Source: Mesorhizobium sp. B2-8-5 (GTDB lineage Bacteria > Pseudomonadota > Alphaproteobacteria > Rhizobiales > Rhizobiaceae). From it: 64,000 nucleotides of DNA. The position numbers and the translations under genes are program-made. The stretch is taken from assembly GCF_006440675.2 (NCBI RefSeq), contig NZ_CP083951.1, forward strand, positions 3,753,501-3,817,500. The letters are read 5' to 3'. A model generated the notes under the pieces. That model worked only from the letters and a program-made list of their open reading frames with translations, searched no databases and was not told where the DNA came from. Shown piece by piece: positions 1-7,856 of this stretch (position 1 is its first letter; every line of letters starts with the position of its first letter).

Positions 1-369
1 GGGCTCGATTCGGAGGTGCTTGGTGCGATCACGCTTCCCGAGCAGGCGGAAGCGGATATCGAAACGCACGACCTGTCCGGCAAGATGATTGCGATCTACA
101 CACTGGCGGAGGCAGCTGCGCGCCGCGCCAGGGCAGCGCTTCTTGAGATGTTTCCCGGCGTTCGCGTCGAAACCAATGCAGACACGGTGGCGACGGCGCG
201 CCTTACCAGTCTCGCCAAGGCCGCAGACATTTTTGTCTTCGCATGGAAGAGCAGCAGCCATCAGGCCTATTATTGTGTGAAGGATGCGATGGGAACGCGC
301 GAACCGGTAATGGTGGCGGGCAAGGGGACGGCTAGTCTACTTCGTGCCGTTCTCGACAGTCTGAGCTGA
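1..369 (+). CDS. C-terminal fragment of an unrecognised protein (cut by window edge)
   Basis: The reading frame is open from base 1 (in frame with the GTG at 16) to a stop at 367-369, so this is most likely the 3' end of a longer gene that starts left of the window. About 122 residues are visible. I do not recognise the family. The end is alpha/beta-like, with a hydrophobic strand followed by an aromatic and charged stretch (FVFAWKSSSHQAYYCVKDA) and then a glycine-rich turn (VAGKGTAS) before the last helix. The latter could bind a phosphate or an anion, but that is a guess. It points away from the two minus-strand accessory genes to its right and belongs to the same tRNA-bounded patch. The GTG at 16 could in principle be a real start, but no ribosome binding site precedes it. 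Confidence 0.5.
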   Translation, partial: GLDSEVLGAITLPEQAEADIETHDLSGKMIAIYTLAEAAARRARAALLEMFPGVRVETNADTVATARLTSLAKAADIFVFAWKSSSHQAYYCVKDAMGTREPVMVAGKGTASLLRAVLDSLS

Positions 370-672
370 TTCAGCCCATGCGACGCCCCTGATCAGCTCC
401 CCAACGTGTTGTCGAATCATGAACACGCTAAAGGTCGGCAGATCGGCACGACAACAATTCCATTTTCGACCCGATCTGCAAAAGGGGCGTGTGGACATCG
501 CCGGCATGGTGGTGAGGGTTGCGCGAAAGTCGGCCATCATTCTATTTAACACGATCGCCCCCAAGTATCTGTTGCCATTTGGAAATTTAGTTGGTGGGGC
601 AGGGATTGAATCTGCGCCGGTCGCGCGAAGCCCGGCGCCTCGGCAGTACTGAACGAGGCACTCATTCGTCGT
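370..672. other. Intergenic stretch, no supported gene
   Basis: About 300 bases between the stop of the left-edge fragment and the stop of the minus-strand hypothetical gene. It is noticeably less GC-rich than the core chromosome further right. Short open frames exist on both strands, but none has a ribosome binding site or a recognisable product. I see no terminator with a T-run and no perfect repeat. Confidence 0.5.
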
Positions 673-1242
673 CTATTCTTCTGCAGGGTCGGTCGTTTGC
701 AAACTCACGCCCTGGACCCAGCGGGTACCGCCCTTTTTGCGCTCGTATATCGCCAAGAACAGTGATCGTCCGTTGCTCAGCAGGGCGAGTGCGTCGCTCG
801 TAAAGTTCGGTGGGACATAAAGCCATGCCGTCCAGCGTGGCTCGCCGCGGATCTTCTTGATGAGCCCCATGCCTGAGGGTGGATTGTAAATCGGGATCTG
901 CCTACCGCGATATGAACGATATTGCGGCAAACCGTGTTCGTCACGCGCCTGCACGTCCTTCACCGTTGCACTAAGGCGCCGTGTGTCCGAATTGGAGCCA
1001 TAGATTGCTAATTCATAGGCATCGCCCGCCCGTCCTTCTGGATAAGTCGCCATGCCTACCACTGTCAGTTGCGTTGTGAACTGATACAGCGGATCGCCAT
1101 CATCCAAATCCCAAGCATACTCAGGTGCGTAAACATCGTGATTGATGCGAGCTTTGACGCTCACCTCGCAGCTCTCCACTCTAATGGCGATGTGCGTGTG
1201 TTCTTCTTCCGGTCCGTTCTGGCGCTTTGTTCTGCCGGGCAT
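673..1242 (-). CDS. Hypothetical protein, 189 aa, accessory
   Basis: Starts at an ATG (1242-1240) with a GGCGGA-like stretch about 8 bases upstream. I recognise no family. There is no signal peptide, no membrane segment and no cysteine cluster apart from one Cys near residue 25. The N-terminus is basic and then acidic (RTKRQNGPEEEH). The body alternates short hydrophobic strands with charged turns, suggesting a beta-rich soluble fold. The last third holds an aromatic and basic region (EPRWTAWLYVPP, then YERKKGG). It lies downstream of the AAA ATPase on the same strand with a 145-base gap, so the two may be co-transcribed. The neighbourhood suggests an accessory role; no function can be assigned. 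Confidence 0.55.
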   Translation of the reverse strand: MPGRTKRQNGPEEEHTHIAIRVESCEVSVKARINHDVYAPEYAWDLDDGDPLYQFTTQLTVVGMATYPEGRAGDAYELAIYGSNSDTRRLSATVKDVQARDEHGLPQYRSYRGRQIPIYNPPSGMGLIKKIRGEPRWTAWLYVPPNFTSDALALLSNGRSLFLAIYERKKGGTRWVQGVSLQTTDPAEE

Positions 1243-1387
1243 TGGATCATCCGCCTGCCTGATCGATTCAGTTCATCGGCATAACGGCCGGTGGGGCGTA
1301 AGCCGACCGTAGGCATTGTGCCAGAAGCCCTGCTTCCATAGCTATCAGCGGACGCCTGAAAGGCACCCGCTGCAAACGCGCCGCTAG

Positions 1388-2365
1388 CTAGTACGCGTAA
1401 GTCGTGAGGCTGTCCGTACGCACTGCCAAGTTCCTTCGGCGATCCACGTGCAAAATGCAGTCCTGCGGGGCGGCGTTTAGAATATGGGACGAGTGACTTG
1501 CAATGACGATCTGTGCAGGCAAGGAGTTTAAGAGCGCAACCAGCCGTTTCTGCAAGGTGGGATGCAAATAGACTTCAGGTTCATCAAGCATGATTGTGCT
1601 CGCATCTCTGGCGCTATAGAGATGCCACAACAATTGTATAAATATCTGCAAGCCATCGCCCGACCATGACAGTTCCTTTGGTATCCGGCTTCCCGGTTCG
1701 CGATAGAAGACGGAAATCCGATTGCCAACCATGTCGAGGTCGACGTCCTCTAGGCGCATTTCCGGTAGCCAGTCCTCGCAAAACCCTCGGAAGTCGTCCC
1801 ACGAGGACGTTTTGCTCAACCGCCAGAGATGATTGCGAAAGTGCCTGCTAGCCAGGCGGCCATTGGAGTGCTTCGCGATGTACTTGGTGTCCTTGACCTG
1901 CTCCACGCGATCAAGTGGTGTGATGACCGGTATCGGAACAATCGGCAAAAACAGGCTGCGGACCTTGGCAGGGGTAGAAATGGCCCGCCCATTCTCGTCA
2001 TGCAGCACGAAGAACGGCGCCTGATCATATGTAGCGTCCGGCCACACGATCTCTATCGTTGCGCCGCTTTCCCACCGAGCTTTAATCCTCGTCTCGTCGT
2101 TCCGGAACTCATGACGAACAGGGTCGTCCTCGTCCTCCGACGAACTCGGGACCCTATAGGCGGGAAACAATACTCCGCCCCACGACATCTGCATGTGATG
2201 ATTTTGTCGCTTGGCGAGGCGCACGCAGCCTTCCGCCAATGCAATTGCCTCGATGATCGTGCTCTTGCCGGCACTGTTTGCTCCTGACACGAAGGCATGA
2301 GGGGCGAGGGCAGCCTCGACACGTTCGAAACCGCGAAAGCTGCGCAACTCAACCTTGATGATCAT
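1388..2365 (-). CDS. AAA-family ATPase, OLD/RecF-like, without TOPRIM domain
   Basis: A 325-aa ATPase starting at ATG 2365. The N-terminal beta strand (IKVELRSFRGFE) is followed by a Walker A motif GANSAGKST at about residues 29-37. Near the C-terminus come an ABC-type signature (LSWSGDGLQ, about 235), a Walker B IMLDEPEVYLHP (about 260) and an H-loop ASHSSHIL (about 290). This order is that of the AAA_15/AAA_21 group related to OLD nucleases and SMC/RecF ATPases. The protein ends soon after the H-loop, so the TOPRIM nuclease domain of full OLD proteins is absent. Many relatives act in phage defence with a partner effector; here the only same-strand neighbour is the unrecognised 189-aa gene. 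It lies beside tRNA-Glu and has less GC-biased codons than the core genes. ATPase assignment is firm, biological role unknown. Confidence 0.85.
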   Translation of the reverse strand: MIIKVELRSFRGFERVEAALAPHAFVSGANSAGKSTIIEAIALAEGCVRLAKRQNHHMQMSWGGVLFPAYRVPSSSEDEDDPVRHEFRNDETRIKARWESGATIEIVWPDATYDQAPFFVLHDENGRAISTPAKVRSLFLPIVPIPVITPLDRVEQVKDTKYIAKHSNGRLASRHFRNHLWRLSKTSSWDDFRGFCEDWLPEMRLEDVDLDMVGNRISVFYREPGSRIPKELSWSGDGLQIFIQLLWHLYSARDASTIMLDEPEVYLHPTLQKRLVALLNSLPAQIVIASHSSHILNAAPQDCILHVDRRRNLAVRTDSLTTYAY

Positions 2366-2494
2366 CCGACGGGCCCCCCTGTGCGGATCACCTTAGGCTG
2401 GCGACGTCGACCTTCCAACCCCGGCAAGGCAGTTCATTTCGGGCCTCTTATCGGGACCACAAATCTCAAATCATATTCAAGTCATTGAAAAGAC

Positions 2495-2569
2495 TGGTAC
2501 GCCCAAGGGGAATCGAACCCCTGTTACCGCCGTGAAAGGGCGGTGTCCTAACCGCTAGACGATGGGCGC
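2495..2569 (-). tRNA. tRNA-Glu (anticodon TTC)
   Basis: Read on the minus strand, the sequence folds as a full cloverleaf: acceptor GCGCCCA with TGGGCGT (one G-U pair), D arm starting GTCTAG, anticodon arm CCGCC-CTTTCAC-GGCGG with anticodon TTC, and T arm GGGGT-TCGATTC-CCCT. Discriminator A is followed by an encoded CCA at 2497-2495. It aligns arm by arm with bacterial tRNA-Glu. Its 3' end faces the accessory genes to the left, the side on which tRNA-targeting integrases insert. Confidence 0.97.
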
Positions 2570-2641
2570 GCTCAGACGAAGCGGCTTATAATTGCGTTGT
2601 TGCCAACCGGCAACCCATCCGCAGCCACATGCGACAACTTT

Positions 2642-2659
2642 TTTCACGGCGCCGTGAAA
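2642..2659. repeat. Perfect 18-bp palindrome between tRNA-Glu and M15 lipoprotein gene
   Basis: TTTCACGGC followed directly by GCCGTGAAA, fully self-complementary with no loop. It lies 72 bases past the tRNA 5' end and 52 bases beyond the stop of the minus-strand lipoprotein gene. There is no T-run on the correct side for a rho-independent terminator, so it could be a protein-binding site or a weak hairpin. Confidence 0.5.
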
Positions 2660-2711
2660 CGCGTGGCTTTAGACGAAAAAAGCGCCGGACGTGCACGAAC
2701 GGCGGGCAGGC

Positions 2712-3974
2712 TCAGCCGTCCTCGCCACCACCGCTGCGGCGACGGCAGCGCCAGTTCCAGTCGCGCTCGGGGCCGACGTCGACATGGACGGATTCGGTGT
2801 GGCAGTAGGTGCCGACGCCGCCGCGGCCCGGCATCGTGCGGACGTAGTTCGCCAGCTCCCACTTCGAGACGCCCGGCACCTGGATGTCGGCGGCGGCGCA
2901 GTACATGTGCAGCGAGTTCTTGGCGCCGTTGGCGCGGCGGTTGCGCGAGGGATCGCGATAGCCGGAGGTGACGATCATCTTGCGGCCGAAATGGCCCTCG
3001 ATCGTCTTCAGCACCCGCACCAGCGAAGGCTTGAGGCAGGCGACGTCGACGCTTTCATTCTGCTTCAAAAGACCATTTGGCGCGAGTCTCGCCATGCCGG
3101 CGGCCGACGCCACCTGGTAGGAACCGCCGCCCTCGTCCTCATTGAGGTCGACGTCGCTCTCGTCGTCGATGCCGGACTTGCGCTTGATCTCGAACAGCGC
3201 CGTCTGGCGCACGCCGGGGAGAGCGTCGGCGCCGGTGATGTGATTGGCCGGGTCGTCGAGCGAGGCCAGTTGCACCGGCTTCTCGGCCGGGGTCGCCGAG
3301 GCCAGCGTCACGATCGGCTTGGCCGGCGGCGGCGTGGTCTTGGCCTGCGCCGCCGGCTGGTCGCCGGAGCGCGCGTTGTTGATCAGGGGGGTGGGCGCGG
3401 CCGCAGCCGGCGTGGTGCTGAACAGCGAGGCGAACAGGCTCTTCTTCGGCGCGGCGATCTGCGGCTGCGCCGGCTCGCCGGCGGTCACATAGACGCCGTT
3501 GCTCATGGCTTGCGTGGTCGCCTGCGCCTTCGACGCTACAGCGGCGGCATCGCCGGCGGCGACCTGCTGGGCGACGGCTTGCGTCTGTTGCGCCGTTTGC
3601 GCCTGCTGAACCAGCGGTTGCGGCGTGCTTCCGGCAATGGCCTGGGCGCCGGCAGGGATGGCGATGGGGAAGGTGCCGTCCGGCCGCGTCTCCGGCACAT
3701 AGGCGACCTTCTCGGGCAGGGGCGTATCGCTCTCGCTCATCACGGTCGATGCCGCCTCGGCGGGCGCCGATGCCTGCAACGACGAATCGGCCGAAGCCGC
3801 GGTCTTGGCGCTGGATGACGCGCTCATTTCGGTCGCGGTCGAATTGTAGGCGGGCGAAACGACCGACATCGTCGGGTCGCCGGTGGATGTGCAGGAGGTC
3901 AGAAGCACGGAGAAAAGCGCCGCCGCAATGCTGCGGCTTTCCCCTCGTGCAAGACGCCAACCTGCTGATTTCAA
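2712..3974 (-). CDS. Lipoprotein with C-terminal peptidase M15-type (DUF882/YcbK-like) domain
   Basis: 420 aa starting at TTG 3974, chosen because AAGGGGAA lies about 8 bases upstream and the protein then opens with a basic N-terminus and a lipobox (LLTSC, about residue 28). It should therefore be exported and lipidated. A long Ala/Gln/Pro-rich linker (about 40-270) leads to a compact C-terminal domain. That domain carries the marks of LAS-type zinc peptidases: TSGYRDP, then SLHMYCAAADIQ with a His and an Asp ligand, then SVHVDVG with the second His. Members of this family cleave D-amino-acid-containing peptide bonds in peptidoglycan or bind the wall. The linker length suggests the domain reaches the murein from the membrane. 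Enzyme substrate is not proven. Confidence 0.85.
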   Translation of the reverse strand: MKSAGWRLARGESRSIAAALFSVLLTSCTSTGDPTMSVVSPAYNSTATEMSASSSAKTAASADSSLQASAPAEAASTVMSESDTPLPEKVAYVPETRPDGTFPIAIPAGAQAIAGSTPQPLVQQAQTAQQTQAVAQQVAAGDAAAVASKAQATTQAMSNGVYVTAGEPAQPQIAAPKKSLFASLFSTTPAAAAPTPLINNARSGDQPAAQAKTTPPPAKPIVTLASATPAEKPVQLASLDDPANHITGADALPGVRQTALFEIKRKSGIDDESDVDLNEDEGGGSYQVASAAGMARLAPNGLLKQNESVDVACLKPSLVRVLKTIEGHFGRKMIVTSGYRDPSRNRRANGAKNSLHMYCAAADIQVPGVSKWELANYVRTMPGRGGVGTYCHTESVHVDVGPERDWNWRCRRRSGGGEDG

Positions 3975-4194
3975 AATAAATTCCCCTTCGGTATCCGGTC
4001 GGTTCGTTATCGCCGCGCCACTCCATAACGGCGCCGCGATAACCCTCCTGTTCCCAACCGGAACGGGACATGTGTCGAATCTGCAAGCCTCGGAATTATT
4101 CTGCGTCGAACGCTGATTTGAGGCCGCCGAACGATTGACGCCACCATTTCGCCCTGTTTGGGCGGGGCGTCAACTCACCAGACATTACAGTCTG

Positions 4195-6030
4195 TTACAC
4201 GCGCACCTTGACATAGGTGCCCGGCGCATCCCCCAAGGTTTTCATACGCTTGCCCGGTTTTCGGGCGGGTACGCGGATGTCGTCCTGGTTCTCGATCCAG
4301 TGTTGCCAGTGCGTCCACCAGGACCCGGGATGCTCGTGCGCCGCGGCGAGCCACGCGTCGAAGTCACCCACCGGCTTGCCGCCGGTCCAGTACTGATATT
4401 TCCTGGCGGCGGGCGGGTTGACGACGCCAGCGATGTGGCCGGAGCCCGCCATCACATACTCGACGTCGCCGCCGAAAAACTGCGATCCCAGAAACACCGA
4501 AAGCGCCGGCGCGATGTGGTCTTCCTTCGTGGCCAGGTTGTAGACCGGAATCGTGATGTCGGCCAGCGAGACCATGCGCCCGGCAAGCTCCATCACGCCG
4601 CGCGAGAGATTGTTCTCGAGATAGCAATTGCGCAGATAAAACGAGTGGTTGGCCGCCGCCATGCGCGTGGAATCGGAATTCCAGTAGAGCAGGTCGAACG
4701 GCAGGGGCTCCTTGCCGCGCATGTAGTTGTTGACGACGTAGGGCCAGATCAGGTCGCCCGAGCGCAGCATGTTGAAGGCGGTCGCCATCTTGGTGCCTTC
4801 CAGATAGCCCTTTTCGCTCATCGAGCGCTCGACGGCTGCGACCTGGTCCTCGTCGACGAACACCTTGAGGTCGCCGGCATGGGTGAAGTCGACCTGCGTG
4901 GTGAAGAAGGTGGCCGATTTGATGCGGTGATCGCCCTCCTGCGCCAACAGGGCAAGCGCGGCGCCAAGCAGCGTGCCGCCGACGCAGTAGCCGATGGCGT
5001 TGACCTCTTTTTCGCCGGTCGCCTTCTCCACCATGTCGAGGCCGAATTGCAGGCCTTCGCGGATATAGGCCTCCCAGCCCTTGGTCCCGTGGCGTTCGTC
5101 GGGATTGATCCAGGAGATGACGAAGACGGTGTGGCCCTGCTCGATCGCCCAGCGGATGAAGGATTTCTGCGGGTTGAGATCGAGGATATAGAATTTGTTG
5201 ATCCATGGCGGGCAGATCAGCAGCGGCCGTTTCAGCACGGTCTCCGTCACCGGGTCGTATTGGATGATCTCGGCGACGTCGCTGCGGCCGATGACCTTGC
5301 CGGGCGTCGTGGCGATGTTCTTGCCGATTTCGAAGGGCGTGTAATCCGCCTGGCGCAGCCTCAGGTCGCCCCGGCCGGCGGCGATGTCCTCGGCCAGCAT
5401 CTTCATGCCGCGCACGAGGTTCTCGCCGTTCGAGGCGACGGTCTCGCGGAACAGCTCCGGATTGGTCAAGATGAAGTTCGACGGCGCGATCGCGTTCGAC
5501 ACCTGCTTGACGTAGAAGCTCGCCTTGTGGCGGGTGTGCTCGTCCAGGCCCTCGGCATGCTCGACAAGCTCGTTCGCCCAGTGCGAGGTGACGAGATAGG
5601 CCTGCTTGAGGAAATCGAAGAAGGCGTTGCGGCCCCATTCCGGGTCCTGGAAGCGCTTGTCGCCGCGTTCGGGCTGAACCGCGTCCCGCGGCGCCTCGGC
5701 GTTGGGGTTGACTTTCTGGATGGCGTTCGCCCAGACGGTCATATAGCCGGCGAAGAGTCGCGTCTGCGCTTCGAGCGCGCGTTGCGGATCGCCCAGCCAG
5801 TATTCCGAGAGCTTGGAGAAGGTCTTGACCATGTCGACGACCGGTTCGGCGACATGGTCGCGCACTTCACCCTTCTCGCGCGGTTCGGCCCAGGCGGAAG
5901 CCGCCTTGCCGGCCTGCTCGATCATGCGCGCCATGTTCAGGGCGAAGCGCTCGGGATCCTTCACCAGATATTGCTCGATGGCCGAAGGTCCGCCATTTTC
6001 CGCTTTGTCCGAATCATCAGGTTTGGACAT
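4195..6030 (-). CDS. phaC: Class I poly(3-hydroxyalkanoate) synthase
   Basis: Polymerises (R)-3-hydroxyacyl-CoA into storage polyester on granules. The start is ATG 6030 (MSKPDDSD), preceded by GGGAGGA about 10 bases upstream; the open frame extends further upstream but without family support. This gives 611 aa, close to the usual class I length of roughly 590-620. The catalytic triad is visible: a lipase-like box with Cys (GYCVGGTLL, about residue 350), Asp in KEDHIAP (about 505) and His in GSGHIAGV (about 531). The N-terminal PhaC region and the conserved PPWINKFYILDL segment are also present. It is transcribed divergently from a small lipoprotein gene. phaA and phaB are not in the window. 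Confidence 0.97.
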   Translation of the reverse strand: MSKPDDSDKAENGGPSAIEQYLVKDPERFALNMARMIEQAGKAASAWAEPREKGEVRDHVAEPVVDMVKTFSKLSEYWLGDPQRALEAQTRLFAGYMTVWANAIQKVNPNAEAPRDAVQPERGDKRFQDPEWGRNAFFDFLKQAYLVTSHWANELVEHAEGLDEHTRHKASFYVKQVSNAIAPSNFILTNPELFRETVASNGENLVRGMKMLAEDIAAGRGDLRLRQADYTPFEIGKNIATTPGKVIGRSDVAEIIQYDPVTETVLKRPLLICPPWINKFYILDLNPQKSFIRWAIEQGHTVFVISWINPDERHGTKGWEAYIREGLQFGLDMVEKATGEKEVNAIGYCVGGTLLGAALALLAQEGDHRIKSATFFTTQVDFTHAGDLKVFVDEDQVAAVERSMSEKGYLEGTKMATAFNMLRSGDLIWPYVVNNYMRGKEPLPFDLLYWNSDSTRMAAANHSFYLRNCYLENNLSRGVMELAGRMVSLADITIPVYNLATKEDHIAPALSVFLGSQFFGGDVEYVMAGSGHIAGVVNPPAARKYQYWTGGKPVGDFDAWLAAAHEHPGSWWTHWQHWIENQDDIRVPARKPGKRMKTLGDAPGTYVKVRV

Positions 6031-6127
6031 GGTTCGCGGGGTTCCTCCCGGAGCGTTTTCTTGACATATTACCATGGGACATCTGACCGGGTCCAATTTG
6101 CTGTAACCCGGCTGCCAGGAAAACAAT

Positions 6128-6532
6128 ATGACGATTAATGTTGGCCGGACTTTTTTTCTCGACGCGGGTTCGATTTGCCGCATGGCGGCCGTGGCGGGGC
6201 TGGTCGGCGTGCTGCTGCCCGCCGGCGGCTGCACGAGCACTAGCACGAACAATGCGCCGACGGCCTTGACCGAAGGCCCGAAGGACACCGGCACCTATCC
6301 GAACCTCAATGTCCCGCCGCCGGTCGCCGCCAAGCAACTCACCAAGGAAGAGACCGCCGCGAACCTCGCCCAGCTCAAGGCCAAGGAGCAGGCGCAGATC
6401 GCCAAGGGCAGCGGCGTCAAGGCACCGGCGAATGCGGCGGCACTCAGCACCTTGGCCAAGACGCATGGCGACGACACGCTGAAGCAGATCGAGGGCAAAT
6501 GCGACCCTGCTCTCGACCCTAGTTGCAATTAG
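6128..6532 (+). CDS. Small hypothetical lipoprotein, 134 aa
   Basis: ATG 6128 follows AGGAAAACAAT, a good ribosome binding site. A basic start and hydrophobic stretch lead to a lipobox (LLPAGGC, about residue 35), so the mature protein should be lipid-anchored and about 100 aa. An alternative internal Met at residue 19 would give a more conventional signal-peptide length. After the lipobox come a Thr/Ser/Asn-rich linker, a Lys/Ala/Gln-rich helical stretch (about 75-100), and a C-terminus with two cysteines (GKCDPALDPSCN). I do not recognise a family. It lies 97 bases from the divergent phaC and 48 bases ahead of the aminotransferase. Confidence 0.75.
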   Translation: MTINVGRTFFLDAGSICRMAAVAGLVGVLLPAGGCTSTSTNNAPTALTEGPKDTGTYPNLNVPPPVAAKQLTKEETAANLAQLKAKEQAQIAKGSGVKAPANAAALSTLAKTHGDDTLKQIEGKCDPALDPSCN

Positions 6533-6580
6533 GTTTATATCGCGCGCCGAAAGCGCCCCCTTTGATCGTCTGGAACCGAA

Positions 6581-7798
6581 ATGGAAGAATTTCACAAGGT
6601 ACGCCGGCTTCCGCCCTACGTGTTCGAGCAGGTCAATCGGCTGAAGGCCAGCGCCCGTTCGCGCGGCGCCGACATCATCGACCTTGGCATGGGCAATCCG
6701 GATCTGCCGACGCCGAAAGCCATCGTCGACAAATTGTGCGAAGTGGTGCGCGACCCGCGCACGCATCGCTATTCGTCGTCGCGCGGCATTCCCGGCCTGC
6801 GCCGCGCCCAGGCGAGTTATTATCAGCGCCGCTTCGGCGTGAAGCTCAACCCCGACACGCAAGTGGTGGCGACGCTCGGCTCGAAAGAGGGCTTCGCCAA
6901 CATGGCACAGGCGATCACCGCGCCCGGCGACGTCATCCTGTGCCCCAATCCGACCTATCCGATCCATGCCTTCGGCTTCATCATGTCGGGCGGGGTGATC
7001 CGCTCGCTGCAGGTCGAGCCCGATGACGGCTTCATCCCGGCGGTCGAGCGCGGCATCCGCCATTCGATCCCGAAGCCGCTGGCGCTGATCCTCAACTATC
7101 CGTCGAACCCGACGGCGCTTGTCGCCTCGCTCGACTTCTACAAGGACGTGGTCGCCTTCGCGAAGAAGAACGACATCATCATCTTGTCGGATCTCGCCTA
7201 TTCGGAAATCTATTTCGACGGCAATCCGCCGCCGTCGGTGCTGCAGGTGCCGGGCGCGATGGATGTCTGCGTCGAGTTCACCTCGATGTCGAAGACCTTT
7301 TCCATGCCTGGGTGGCGCATGGGTTTCGCGGTCGGCAACGAGCGGCTGATTTCGGCGCTGACGCGGGTGAAGTCCTATCTCGACTATGGCGCGTTCACAC
7401 CGATCCAGGTTGCGGCGGCGCATGCGCTGAACGGCGACGGTGCCGACATCGAGGAGGTGCGCGAGGTCTACCACAAGCGGCGCGACGTGATGGTCGATTC
7501 CTTCGGCCGCGCCGGCTGGACCATTCCCGCGCCCGCGGCCTCGATGTTCGCCTGGGCGCCGATCCCGGAGCCGTTCCGCCATCTCGGCTCGCTCGAATTC
7601 TCCAAGCTACTCATCGAGCATGCGGATGTCGCGGTGGCGCCGGGTGTCGGCTTCGGCGAGCATGGCGACGACTATGTGCGCGTGGCGCTGGTCGAGAACG
7701 AGCACCGGATCCGCCAGGCCGCTCGCAACATCAAGAAGTTCCTCGCGACCACCGCCAAGCAGCCCAACAATGTGGTGCCTTTAGCCGCTCGTCGTTGA
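6581..7798 (+). CDS. Class I/II PLP-dependent aminotransferase (AlaC / DapL-like)
   Basis: 405 aa from ATG 6581. Fold-type I aminotransferase features are clear: N-terminal GMGNPDLPTP, central NPTYPIH and NYPSNPTA, and the PLP lysine in SMSKTFSMPGWR at about residue 238, followed by the substrate-binding Arg late in the chain. Close relatives in rhizobia are annotated as LL-diaminopimelate aminotransferase or as alanine/valine transaminase (AlaC-like); the sequence alone does not decide the substrate. Position directly before homoserine dehydrogenase suggests a role in aspartate-family or branched amino-acid metabolism. The intergenic gap to hom holds a tandem repeat. Confidence 0.88.
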   Translation: MEEFHKVRRLPPYVFEQVNRLKASARSRGADIIDLGMGNPDLPTPKAIVDKLCEVVRDPRTHRYSSSRGIPGLRRAQASYYQRRFGVKLNPDTQVVATLGSKEGFANMAQAITAPGDVILCPNPTYPIHAFGFIMSGGVIRSLQVEPDDGFIPAVERGIRHSIPKPLALILNYPSNPTALVASLDFYKDVVAFAKKNDIIILSDLAYSEIYFDGNPPPSVLQVPGAMDVCVEFTSMSKTFSMPGWRMGFAVGNERLISALTRVKSYLDYGAFTPIQVAAAHALNGDGADIEEVREVYHKRRDVMVDSFGRAGWTIPAPAASMFAWAPIPEPFRHLGSLEFSKLLIEHADVAVAPGVGFGEHGDDYVRVALVENEHRIRQAARNIKKFLATTAKQPNNVVPLAARR

Positions 7799-7802
7799 GT
7801 TG

Positions 7803-7834
7803 CCTGACATTTTTTGCACCTGACATTTTTTGCA
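7803..7834 (+). repeat. Two perfect tandem copies of a 16-bp unit upstream of hom
   Basis: The unit CCTGACATTTTTTGCA occurs at 7803-7818 and again, with no change and no spacer, at 7819-7834. It fills most of the 58-base gap between the aminotransferase stop and the hom start. It is AT-rich against a GC-rich background. It could be a duplicated regulatory site or simple replication slippage. Confidence 0.9.
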
Positions 7835-7856
7835 AGTTTGAGGGGCGTCGCCGGAC

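Noticed and set aside
591..617. Stretch resembling a reversed tRNA T-arm and CCA end (TGGTGGGGCAGGGATTGAA)
   Set aside because: When laid on tRNA numbering the acceptor part is about four bases short and the T stem has a mismatch at the conserved G-C pair; no cloverleaf forms upstream.
419..652. 77-aa open frame in the left intergenic region
   Set aside because: No ribosome binding site, no recognisable product, and atypical composition.
4135..6138. Very long open frame (667 codons) opposite phaC
   Set aside because: Mirror of a strongly coding GC-rich gene; the product is Arg/His/Asp-rich low-quality sequence typical of antisense frames.
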